Positions 1 through 10,773 of a DNA stretch of 64,000 nt are shown piece after piece. Each line of letters begins with the position of its first letter. The first letter of the stretch is position 1. Source of the stretch: Phytoseiulus persimilis. Its lineage: Eukaryota > Arthropoda > Arachnida > Mesostigmata > Phytoseiidae. The stretch covers positions 33,502,723-33,566,722 of the forward strand of contig CM075103.1 of the NCBI GenBank assembly GCA_037576195.1, written 5' to 3'. The notes under the pieces are model-generated. The model did not search any database. It saw only the letters and a program-made list of their open reading frames with translations, and was not told the DNA's origin. Made by a program: the position numbers and the translations under genes.

Positions 1-102
1 AGCGAGAACAGGAAGTTAAAGAAGCTCTCCTGAGGGCTAGACTCTAACGAGTTCGGAAGGACAACATGTCCTCCGCCATTTTGGCTACATAACCCTCCGA
101 TC

Positions 103-347
103 AAGGGGGCCATGCCCCCCCCCCCAAAACTCTTCGATGATATTGGTAAGGGTGGATTATATTGTACTTTGATGGACGAAAAAGTTCCACGAAGATTCAG
201 TCTTATCAGGAAAATTCTCACAGGTTTGAAAACCATGTTGATTGCGTCATGGAGATCTCGAGACGATGATCATCATCATCATCGGCATCATCATCACATC
301 CTTGCCCCCCCCCCCCCCTCCCCCCAAAAAAAGCTAGGTACGCCCCT
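103..347 (-). mobile_element. Short non-autonomous DNA transposon-like repeat, copy 1
   Basis: The right end read on the minus strand is CAGGGGCGTACCTAGC followed by T and G runs. This resembles hAT-like terminal ends (CAGnGGCGTA-CTAG) common in animal genomes. The left end is caagggggccatg followed by 12 or more C, a similar though imperfect terminal repeat. The element would be about 245 bp, with no transposase. The internal segment at 127-250 (aactcttcgatgatattgg and onward) recurs at 1428-1550. No clear target-site duplication was seen. It contains a CAT-rich microsatellite at about 264-297. Confidence 0.5.
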
Positions 348-1395
348 GTAGGCAGCCAGCGCTCCCGGATCGGAAAGGATGAATCTTAGGGGACCTGGGT
401 TTCTATGAACTGCGTTTTGGGAAGAGGTTCGAAGGCATCTGGACCGAGGCCTCATGGAGCGACTCAGCTCAATTCGTCACAAAGCCAGCCTCCGTGTTTC
501 GACCCGCTCTGAGCTCGCTGGGTTCAATTCGAAAGAATTCACGGACGGAGGTCTTGAACTCGAGGAGACAATAACTGTGATTCCGAACGAGAGTATCGAA
601 AGGAAGGTGTATCTCCACCCCCGGAGGCGGCGAGCAGGGAATGGGGGAGCGATCGTGAACGAGTGAGGTTGACTTAGAACCAACAGACTGAGTTCGAACG
701 TCGTTTCTTGTTTACGTTCCGGCAATAAGGAATCAGGCCATTTCCCGGCAACGTTCGTCACCTTCAGAGTCCATGGCTGGCTCCCAAATCCAGAGCTTCG
801 TGAGAGCTGAGCTTCGCGCGATTGATTCGGGCATTTTGATTCATTGCCTTTGAAGGCGTCGCTGCTTTCCGACACGCGCTGAGCCGATCAGGCTCGGCCC
901 CCTAGAATTTACCGCAGCATCATTGTGGCCAGCAAGTGGCGTCGAGTCGTCATATTCCGGAAAAATTCTGCTGCATCACAGAAGAGTGTTCGCTTGACGC
1001 GTCTCATGCTTTCCGTTGGATAGAAAGTAAATATTGTAGAGCGCAATCGGTGGAAACACAGGACCAAATCAAGCCACCAAAAAATGAAAGCTGGTGCCAA
1101 GTCGACGAAGCTAATGAGTTCGATTCTGCCGACACACTCCTCGGTCGAAGCTGAAGATGCTGTATTTGATAACTCCCGTAATAATCTCCGCCATCAGTCA
1201 GCGAATGGAAAAGACTGACCCGCAACAGCTGTCAAGAATCACGAACCCCGACTCGCCAAGGGGGCGGAAGGGTTTCTGCTTCGAACAGAAGCCTGAGCGG
1301 AATAAACTCGAGTTTCTGACTAGTTTCCATGAGAACCGTTTAATTGATAAGCAGCAAGTCGGGAGCTCGAGAGTGGCCTTCCCACGGAGGGAGGG

Positions 1396-1550
1396 CGGAG
1401 CGGGCCTTCCTCCCCCCCCCCCCCCCCAACTCTTCGATCATATTGGGGAAGATGGATTATATTCTACGTTGATGGGTGGATTTATCCCGCAAAGACTCAG
1501 CCTCCTCAGAAACATCCTCATAGCATTGCAAAGCATGTTGATTGCGTTGA
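1396..1550 (-). repeat. Same dispersed repeat, copy 2 (partial)
   Basis: A C-run at 1412-1427 is followed by aactcttcgatcatattgg and a segment that aligns over about 120 nt with copy 1, including gatggattatattctac..tgatgg and catgttgattgcgt. Identity is roughly three quarters by eye. The right terminal end seen in copy 1 is missing. Orientation follows copy 1. Confidence 0.6.
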
Positions 1551-3376
1551 TTGATTGATCCCTATTCATGCATGAAGAAGCTCCATGATCAATCAATTAG
1601 GTCCCGCATTGCGGTACTCAACGCTTGGACTTCACACTGAATGAACATTGTAAGCAGTGCCGAACGGTTTCATCCGGACGACTGTATATGTAGATGGATC
1701 AAGTCGAACATCCCACGGATCCGCGAAAAGGCGTGTCGCGTTGTTGTGATTCGAGCTTTGTAAAATTCATCTTGAAGTTGCTCTGCTTCCGTCTAAGCCG
1801 CCGTCGCGCGGGATGGAACTCGCGACCGGAATCGCAGGACACTCGCGCCGTCGGAAATTATACGGAAACCGAGTCCTGAGGGAATCAAAGGGGTTGAACC
1901 GTTCCTCAAGTATGTTCATCTGGAACACTTGTTGTATGTGTTGGATGTTCATAGCGGACGGCAGCTCGTCCGACCCCATTCGCGCGATCGACGTGCCTCA
2001 ACTTCGAGCGGAATCACGCGGAGGTGCTTGCGGAATGGTTCCTGCCGTGTCTATGGCACCGCGGAGAACATTTAGAAAAGCAGAAACCAGGAGCGGAACT
2101 AGGGCGCCACGGCTATCAACAGAACGTGTGATCGAGCAGGAGGGGGGAGAGCTCAATGAGGAAGATCCTGAAGCTGGTAATGATGGCGTTTCAATATTTC
2201 CTGAATCCGACAGGCTGAGCTGGAGCGGAGGGTCCGAGCCGCAGTCGAAAGCGATAGAGATAGGATTCTTGTAACTCTCAAACAGATTGATGAACGTTCT
2301 GTTTCTCAAGTCCCGGTTCATGTCTGTCGGGTGGAAATGGCCTCCGACTCAGTAGGTGGATCCCGCTTCCGTCCTGCCCCCCTCCCCCCCCCCCCCCTGA
2401 GAAAGAAAGAGTCCAGACCCATCATTCCGCAGGCTAGATGTACCTCTGCTTCGATCCGGTGATGTATGCAGGCATTTCGCTTTGGACGAAAAGCGGTGAG
2501 AATAAAGCTACGTTGGGGTTTTGGGTACACGTGACGGTAGCTTCATAAGCGGATGAAATGCCTCGTTATACAAGACGCCGTTCCGCGCAGGGAGCCCTCC
2601 CCCAGTCGGAAATTCGAATAATCCGGAAAATATACGAAGGCAGTCCGAGGAGAGATTCGGAGAGATACCGCTCTCGGGTCACGTGACACGTGGAGTGCTG
2701 GAGGGGGTCGACTAGTGTAGCGTTGTTGCAGAAGTTCTTGGTTAATATGATCCTCATGACTTCTGTTATCTACTGAACCTCGGCTGCATATTCAACCAAA
2801 CTCGGCGGTCAAAACTCAGCCAACGACCATTGTGCCACTCGTGGGATCGCCAGTGCACCGCGTCGAATCCAAACGTTTGGGAATCTTAGGTCAAAGTGTC
2901 TCCTAACAGTACTGCCAAGCGGCTCAACGGGAGCGAACAGAACCACCGAGAATTTTTACTTGGGAGGAGCGGAATTTCTTTTATATCTGAGGGAAGCTAT
3001 CAGAGTATCTCCTCGTTTCATGATGGGTCGCGAAGCCGAAATACACCATGCCCTCAAGATAACTCAAGCAAGGCCTCACCAAGTTGAAATGATCGGCGCG
3101 CATTCCAATCGAGCGACGCTGTTTTTAGCCGTTTCCAGGATTTCGAGTCGTCAAAAGCCTTCAGGTAGCGGGACAGTTGGGCTCGCCCGGAGAATGCGAG
3201 AGAATGCTATCATAGTCAGCGACTCCCAGATGGCATCAGCCTCGCGGCGAGGAACGGGAATTCCTTCTGTGCGAGACAAGGTAATCCCGAGCTGGTCTGT
3301 TGTCTTAGAGAGCTTCTGAACAGACTCGGTATTCTCTCAAGAGAACCGAACCCGATCGTCAGGTGAACAGAGATTC

Positions 3377-3614
3377 GTGTTGACTCTAACAAGGGAAGTA
3401 TACGAAGTGTAACAGCCAGATTTGAATGAGAGGACGCCCGTTTGGTAGTCTATGCTGGGCCATGTTCGGGCCCGCATTTGATCGTCTTGAATGGGTCCGT
3501 GTTTTTTTTCTCGATGAGCCCGAAATTAGGGAAAATACGTTTTCCGACCTTCCAGGGCCGATTGACTCCTCTATTTCTGATCAGTGATTAGAGTTCGACT
3601 CTGAATCAGTGACT
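3377..3614 (+). repeat. Inverted repeat, left arm
   Basis: This arm matches the reverse complement of 4191-4438 along its length. Shared blocks are tatacgaagtgtaac, cagatttgaatgaga, tttggtagtc, gatcgtcttgaatggg and ccgtgttttttttct, with small gaps between. A 576-nt spacer separates the arms. It is either two copies of one dispersed repeat in opposite orientation or a foldback-type element. Confidence 0.75.
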
Positions 3615-4190
3615 GGACTAGGTAGTACACAGAGAGATCGAGTGAATCTTGTTCCACCAAACTCAGAACGGAAAGCAATATCCTGGGTGACCAATGAGGC
3701 ATAGTCTTCAACAGGTGTTCAGCGCATTCCATACCATGTCGTTCACATATGCAAAGTTTTTCTTGGTGTCATCAACAAAACTTGGGAGAGAAATGCTACA
3801 GAATATGTTTGCTTGTCATTGATTGTTTTTTTGCGTCGTTTCTCTTGATAGGAGTTGCTTCCGTCGTCCTCAGGACTTCTGAACCCATACTCATGAGACG
3901 TTCTTCGAACAAGACTAGAATTCTGTCTGGCCTTATAGTAGAGCCTTCAACTCGTGGCTGAATTCAAATCTCATGAAGTCTAATCCGGCAGCGAAGTTAT
4001 GATCGGCTTTTTATACTGAAGCAAGTTGACGCACGCGCAGTGGATGGTGGGCAATTCTAACACCAGGGAGAATTGAGGAGCTCGTCCACGATCATGACCG
4101 CAAGGAGGTGCCATATCGTGCTGCCGCTCGGTCGCAAACGATCCAGGGGGAAAAAGTGAGTGCCTAGACCGTCTCAATGCGTATTCCCCA

Positions 4191-4438
4191 CATCAGTCAC
4201 TAATTCAGGCTCGAAAACTCGAGTTACACACAATAACAGGGGGGTCAATCCGCACTGGAAAGCAGGAAAACCTCTTTTTTTCGGATTTTAGGACCTCCCA
4301 AGAAAAAAAACACGGGCCCATTCAAGACGATCAGCTGTGGGCCTGGACATGACCCAGCCCACCATGGACTACCAAATGGGCACCTTCTCATTCAAATCTG
4401 GGTGTTACACTTCGTATAGTTCCCTTGTAAGAGAACAC
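4191..4438 (-). repeat. Inverted repeat, right arm
   Basis: Reverse-complement partner of 3377-3614, diverged by substitutions and small indels. The longest shared blocks are ccgtgttttttttct and gatcgtcttgaatggg. The spacer at 3615-4190 contains no recognisable gene. Confidence 0.75.
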
Positions 4439-6322
4439 CATCCTAGCTCAGAAACTCTTCATTGTATTCAGCCTTGGTTCGCATCACTTCCCACGTCGAA
4501 TCGGTTGCACATCGTGCCCAGTATCGGCAAAACTGAACGAAATTTCATCTATTTCCATGGAGGCGGTCGGTGCTCATATATGTATATAGGATCACCCAGA
4601 GAGATCAGCCGTAGCCGGATCTCCAACAGAGATCGAACCAACGGCGAACGGAGGAAATTCCGCCGAGGTGAGTGGGTGAGCGTCATGGCGAGAAAGCGTC
4701 CCCAAAGCAGTCTTATAGGGCAGAACCTTGAGGACCATGAGCCTTGCTCCCCGTCACCTACCACGAATTTCCCATTATTGATAGTTGATTGAAATGCTTT
4801 GTTGCATGTATACTACGTAATAGAACTCAGTTCACCGAGTTCTCCGAGTCTCGGCCTCGATTCACATAACAAAGCATGATAGCAGGGACATCCTTCTTCA
4901 CAAAACGTGCATATACATTCGTCGTTAGGTGTGTGGCGTCCGGGGATGTGTAGAGCTTGTAGTGGTAGTCGTGCACCAGGTAACGTGTGAATAAGTGTCT
5001 CTTTAGGAACATCGGCTTGCTCCAATTCTCTTTGCGTTCCATGATGGGGTCACCCCCTGTTTGATAGTTCACAAGGAATTGTCTCGAAATTGCTCCGGAC
5101 TCGGGGAAAAGGTCGTTGGGATCACGATCGGCCAGGTCGCGTTCGCCGAGGGGCAACCGCCGCAAGCTTGCCGTTCCGAGCTCGATTCCGAATACAAGGA
5201 TACCATAAAGACCTCGGACGCCGAATAGAGGCAACTTCGGGGGACAGCAGGGCCACAGACCTGTTTCTGTCACAAAGACTATCAACCGAGATTCAAAGGG
5301 TTAACAGTGCAGCCGTTATGGGAGCGCTCCCGACCGGAATCAGATCATTGGAGAATTTCGTCCATTTATCTATTAATTGAAAGTAGTGGGAATGAAATAA
5401 ACCATATAGAAAACTGGTTAGGTGCAGTGGTGTGAAAGCGGCTCATGGGATCGGGGAGAATAGAGGAAGAACACTCAAGTAGTTTTGTTGCGCTGGATCG
5501 CTGGGATTGCCGTTTGTGCGAAGTCACTGGAAGCGTACGGTTTCAAGGGACCGGCCCTGACCTCCCCCCCACGTTCACGTGTCCGACTCCAACTTTTCTC
5601 CTTAGGCTTGCCGTCAGCGGGGTCGCTTTGGAGCATAAAAAATGTCGGAGCACAAAAATCAATTCTCTGTCCTATCTCCTCAGCTCTCTTGTCTGGCAAG
5701 AGTATTTCGATTTTATCTGTTTAGCTCACCCGTTCATGAATATTCATGAGACGATTGACCCCTGACTGCCTTGTGCGTATGTCGAGCTTCCTCTGCACTG
5801 GAACATCGTTCTGTTCTTCCGGGGGAACGTGCGCTCCACATGCTCGGACAATCCGAGTCCATGATTGAGGGAACATCGAATTTTCCGAGAATGGTTTCAT
5901 GCACCAGAATCGCCGGGGATCATCGGTCCGGCGAAGGCGTTCGCCTGGCGCGTGTTTCTCGGAAGCGATGCTCGCGCTCGTTGGCTAGCAGTGATCTGCG
6001 CTTGAGGCACGCGGTTCGACAGTCAGGTCCCGACTCTCCCTCCCCGGCAGAATCTCTTAGGCGTGGATGAAATGCACATCTAATGCGAGCGTAGGGACAT
6101 CGTCGAACACCGACCGGGACTAGCCGCCACGGCTCGAAGCCGGTCACAATCGGCCAAGCGAGCGGGGACGCACGAGGGCGGACGGGCAGGAATCTGATCG
6201 TCGCGCACTAATTGCCATTCCAGCCGATATGGAATCATGTTCCCGAACACGAAAACATCGAACCCGCTGTCAGCTTATCCGCTTGCTTTGCGCAATCGTC
6301 GACGATTCACAGCGAAGCGCAG

Positions 6323-6622
6323 ATGGTTGTCGCCTATCTGCTGTTATTCAGCGTTCCCATCTCGTCGTTCGGTTTCAGAGTGATGAGCGCCACAACGCGC
6401 AGCAACGAGGTTCATAGCCAGTTGCAGGCAGCCCATCCAGCTGATGAGGCTCTTTCCGACCACGCTCCTCCACCCGTTTGGGATCTCCCTCTCCTGCCCC
6501 TCGCTTCCCGCACATCCCTCGAGCGCACCTCACGAGGTGTCTCAAAACTGACAACTCGAAGTGATCCTTCATACTGGGCAAGGCTTCCCTCTCTAACTCG
6601 TCAGAAAACCCTAGGTATCTAG
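6323..6622 (+). CDS. Candidate small secreted protein (uncertain)
   Basis: From an ATG at 6323 an open frame of 99 codons begins with a signal-peptide-like MVVAYLLLFSVPISSFG, followed by a hydrophilic, Pro- and Arg-rich tail and a TAG stop. No family was recognised and there are no cysteines after the leader, so a disulfide-rich peptide is excluded. A possible donor (CTAG|GTATCT) overlaps the stop, so the last codons could be intronic. It could equally be a chance frame: a frame of this length is common in this DNA. Confidence 0.2.
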   Translation: MVVAYLLLFSVPISSFGFRVMSATTRSNEVHSQLQAAHPADEALSDHAPPPVWDLPLLPLASRTSLERTSRGVSKLTTRSDPSYWARLPSLTRQKTLGI

Positions 6623-7315
6623 CTCTGGGCCGACAGACAGACCCGTTTCAATGCCCTGATCGCTTCAGGACATCTCTACCGGTAGCCTCCGCTGAGCACT
6701 CCTTCGATTTGGCCTGAACGGGGCAAGCGACGTTGTTTCAGCTCCGCCGCCAACAGCTTCTCTCTGAACCACTGAGTACTCAGCTTCCACTCCGTTGTCG
6801 TCGCGCCAGTAGCTCCTGCTGTGGTTGGTAATTGGTGTGCTTTTAAGATAAGCCTCCGATAAGCCTTTCTTTCCACACTTTTCTGATGACTGGCAGGGGT
6901 GTGTGCGTTGCATTCCGGCGGCGTCCTGTAGCAGCGTTTGGCTGATGATAACATGAACGCGACGGCAGCCTTTTGCAGGTCCTTGTTCACAGGGGACGTG
7001 TCGGCCAAACTTTCATGAACGTTCTCTCGGCCGTTGGAGGCGGGAGCGGCATTGGTGAGGGCCTTAATTTCTGCGAGCGGTGAAACACATCGCCCGATCT
7101 GAGAGAGCGCATCACAACTTTCCTCATCAGGTGTTGTTGTCGATCCCGGAAGGGGTTCGGCCCGTGCAGATTGTCACGCACGTCCAAGTCACTGCGGATT
7201 CGGACCCGGCGAGCACGCGCTGCCGATCCGAATGCAAACAAGTGGCCGCGTTCCGTGTGGATTCAGTTCAACTCCGAATTCGGGCTCAGTTATCGACTCT
7301 CCTTGCCGCCGCGAG

Positions 7316-7614
7316 GTTGTTCTGGCGGAGCTGTCAGACATTACGGAGTCGGAGGACCGCGCTCACCGTCCCTTTGTTTTCACCGGGTTTTCCGATTCTG
7401 CTTCTGACGCCGCGACTTTTTCCGGAGTCGCGAGAGGGGTTTCGGCCTCGGTCCGCGGCGGAAAAAGAAATATTGGGACATGCCGAGTCCGCCGAAAGAC
7501 TGGAGTCGGCTTCTGCGAGTCGCTCCGACCTCCAGGACATTGCCAGCGTCGACAACGGTCCATTTATTAATGAGAACGATGTTAGTTACGGTCGACGGCG
7601 CTCGTTGTGGGAGG
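7316..7614 (+). pseudogene. Candidate exon with a one-base frame break (uncertain)
   Basis: Two adjacent plus-strand frames look coding-like. The first (about 7316-7460) reads VVLAELSDITESEDRAHRPF and onward; the second (about 7467-7614) reads EILGHAESAERLESASASRS, then DLQDIASVDNGPFINEND, and ends at a GTAGGT donor. They join in frame if one A is removed from the five-A run at 7462-7466. This could be a sequencing error, a real frameshift in a dead gene, or coincidence. No protein family was recognised, and the opposite strand is also open across part of the region. Confidence 0.25.
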
Positions 7615-9585
7615 GTAGGTGTCTACCGGTCGCCCCGAAACCCTGTGGTTACCCGCCATCAAACATTCCCGGAGCCGGACAGCTTTGCGGTTGGACGGGC
7701 TCTCTTTTAGCAAATAAGCGCACTTGGGTGCGCATCCACTGTTCTTCAACGATTCGGCCCGATGTGGCCCGGCTGGAAGGCTCCGGCGAGCGATTCCACG
7801 CGTGGGTCTGAGCTTCGAGCGGCAATTATGCGCATGCATCAGACCGCAACCTCACGTCTACGAAACAAATCTCTCGACTGCGAACGCTTGTTGCGATGCG
7901 CGAAATTAGAGGACCAACAAAGTAACTCACGCTGGAGCGGCGTCCGAATGACCGAGAGGTAATACCTCGGACTCGCTGAGTTTTCTACATCGGCGCGGAT
8001 GTACCGAGAGATTTGAGGCGCAGGAGTTTTCCAATCGAACACGCGGCGAGTGCTCCCGAGAACCGTCGTCTCCGAAGTTGAAAGATCCTGTTTCAGTTCC
8101 CGCGTAAGAGGAGCCCAGAACGATCTGAGCTCTCTCTTCTCCTTAGATTTCACAAAGGTACCATGCGAGCATGGAACATGGGTTAGTCCTTCCTGCGCAT
8201 TGCGTCATCGATTGAAGTGGCTTTCATCTGAGCAGAGGGGGCGGGGGGAGACGAGACTGAGGGGGCATGGGGCGGAGCGCGAGCTCTCAGATCTGGGAAT
8301 GATGTTTCTGTCTCCCGGGAGTTTCCAGGTGTGGGAGAAGAGGCAAGCGAGCGGAGGGGATGGGAGATTCGCCGGCGAAAAGTTCATCGACAGCAAATAG
8401 GGAGCGATCGAGGGAAGCTCGCGGTGGAGAACCTTTTCAGAGCTCTACGGATATGTTTCCGTGTTTCGCCGGTTGCGAGCACGCTATCCACCCAAGAACT
8501 CAAGATGTTCTCCTCTGAGCAGTGAACGACGCTGCACTTGCTACAGACGACGAAGATAGTGAGAGCGAGGAGAGCCCACAATTCGGTCGTTGGAGCGTGA
8601 GTTGCGGGCAACTCAATTAGCTGGAAAATTCATTGTCGCGATAAAGACTCTGAACTCGCGTTTGTTTTCGGCTGCATCGAATCCCTGTCCCCTCTGGTCA
8701 CTCGATCCAATTTATTCAGGGCCGGTCGAGCGGGTTCCGAGAGAAAAAAAAACAGGAGTAAGCCCTTCCGAAACCCACAATAGGTGGTTCGGTTCAACAA
8801 GTTGCTGTATGCAGACGAGCTTTGTTGGTGAACCGACCGGACCTTGGCACACATAATCGGCCTTTGAGTCTCGTCGCTGTGAACCAGCCCTTAGACAAAT
8901 GAGCTTCGGGACTCATAGCCGCGCCATACTTCGAGCTTCTTGGGCTGCTCGCGGTGGCGCTCTTTACAGCTGTCGAGGGTTTCCAGCATAACAACAGACG
9001 TGCAAATTAAGTTCTTCGCTGAATGATAAATAGGCATTGAATTATAGCTTTTGAAGCCCGCACGGTTTCGCTTCGTTTTTGCTGAGCGCTTGATGAGTGT
9101 CACAAACGGGTACTCGGTGCTCCGATGAGCGAACAACTGAGAAGGTGTCGGAAACAGTGCTGGGTCGACGAGTTCGGCTTCAACGACTGCGAAACTTAAG
9201 CGGACCCCATGGAAGTCCCACGACCCCGGTAATGCTCGAGGTTCAAGTCTAAGGCGCAAGCGGAGGACTTCGAACGGAGTTGCTGTCAAGGAGTTCCATG
9301 CGAAATATTTCTCGCGTGTTCGAGGGGCGAATGGTTCGGAACTCGACAAGAGGATGCCGAGTGATCAACGTCCACGTCATCGACGAGAGATCAAGCCGTC
9401 TAATTGATCAACTAGGGGTCCCGCGCCGAGGCCGCAGCGGCCACTAGGAGGGCTGTTGGTTCAGAGACTGGCGACATTAGAGCTGGTTTCTTTTTGTGGT
9501 TGCTTCTCGCTGCTGGGAAAGATTCTACTGGTGAACACAGGCCTTACGGGAAGCTCGACTTCTTACTACCTGAGCAGACAGGCCC

Positions 9586-10773
9586 GTGGACCCACCGGCA
9601 GGCAGGCACGCAGCCACGCCGGCCGATTGCCTGGTCGGGCGGTCGTCGGGCGCCCTCTCCAACCGGTTTCTCGGGCCACTCGTTTGGCGGCGCTACCATA
9701 GTCCTATCTCCTCAATGGAGTTGCCTTTAGTTCTCGCCGTGGCGGCCAAAGTTTCGGATGCCTCCGAAAGTTTTCCGTTCCGTTCGAATCCGGAAAACAC
9801 GCGGCGGGCAAAGCACGTGCTCAACTGGCCGCGGCGGTTCTACGATGCTTTGTCGTTGTTGGTGCTCGTAGACCAAACGCGCGCAGTGTGTTGCCCGCTC
9901 GCGTCTCTACGTGGTGCAAAACTTGGTGCCGCTCCGGAACAAGGAGCTGTACGAACATGGGGACATAAAACGTCTGACGACGACAGTTCCTGCACGATGG
10001 ACAATTTTTTTTGGCGTTTTTTGGTAGTTCATCACTCGGAAAAATCCACTGCCAGTTCTCACCTGACGAGCCAAAACATCATCATCAGCAACAACAACGA
10101 CAACAACAGCGGCGGTGGCAACACCAACAGGAACCTCAGAAATTTCATCACTCACGAACATAGGTTCTCCACTTGTTGTTCAACGGTCCAGAGCCAAGAG
10201 CACGGATGCGGTCGACATGGCACCAATGTCACCTACCTTCGATTTCCGATTGCTCTGGATGCTAGCGGAGCCTTCAGTTTCGTCGGCGTCGACGTCCGCT
10301 GCGACATCCAAGACGTCCTGCACGACCGTCACCGGGGCGTACACAAACACGTCAAAGTTAAAAACCTCGCCGAAGGGGCTCCCAGTTTCGACGGCGTCGA
10401 GTACCGAGTCAAAGACGCTCGCAGCTCCTGCAGCGATCGACATCACGTCATCGACAGACACCACTTTTTGTACCACAAACGACCAATTCACCAATCAGAA
10501 CCGATGGCATACCTCAGACAAGTTTCCGTCACGAACAGCGTTTTCATCTCAGAGTTCAGTTCATTGTGGCTATCCTCCTCCTTCTACTACATCTTGTTGT
10601 TGTTGTTGCTGTGGCATTGGTGGTGGTGGTGGTTGTGGAGGATCAGTCAAAACGACATTATCAAAACCATCAACGAGTTCAACGTCATTTATGCTAGTGT
10701 TCACGTTGTTTCTCTGTGCGCTAAGCATTCCATGTACAAACGGGCAGGGGTAAGTTCAGTTCTTGATTCTTAA
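9586..10773 (+). other. Region open in three frames on both strands, possible coding sequence
   Basis: One plus frame is open for 395 codons, far longer than chance frames here. A second plus frame (about 10065-10753) is rich in Ser, Thr and Ala (for example TSSSATTTTTTAAVATPTG), mucin-like. The minus strand is open from 10494 to 9907 except for one TGA at 10180-10182, with acidic Val/Asp-rich content (VVQDVLDVAADVDADETEG). Triplet repeats (CAA at 10088-10110, TTG at 10594-10609, GGT at 10619-10635) lengthen all frames. I cannot decide the strand. The region is probably coding or recently coding, or simply stop-poor because of its triplet composition. Confidence 0.3.
10691..10749 (+). CDS. 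Candidate signal-peptide first exon (uncertain)
   Basis: ATG at 10691 starts MLVFTLFLCALSIPCTNGQ, a well-formed signal peptide with a likely cleavage after TNG, and a perfect GTAAGT donor follows at 10750. Short first exons of this kind are common for arthropod secreted proteins. The same frame is also the hydrophobic C-terminus of the Ser/Thr-rich frame upstream. No downstream exon was identified. Confidence 0.25.

Larger units (their letters stand above)
351..6322. other. Gene-poor DNA, nothing coding recognised
   Basis: Apart from the repeats listed separately, no exon with convincing codon content and splice signals was seen. There is a pure C-run at 2384-2397. Open frames up to about 150 codons exist on both strands but are expected by chance. 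Confidence 0.5.

Noticed and set aside
7080..7811. A 243-codon plus-strand open frame
   Set aside because: Only its central part looks coding; the rest is basic, low-quality sequence and the region is G+C-rich and open in other frames. I kept only the candidate segment at 7316-7614.
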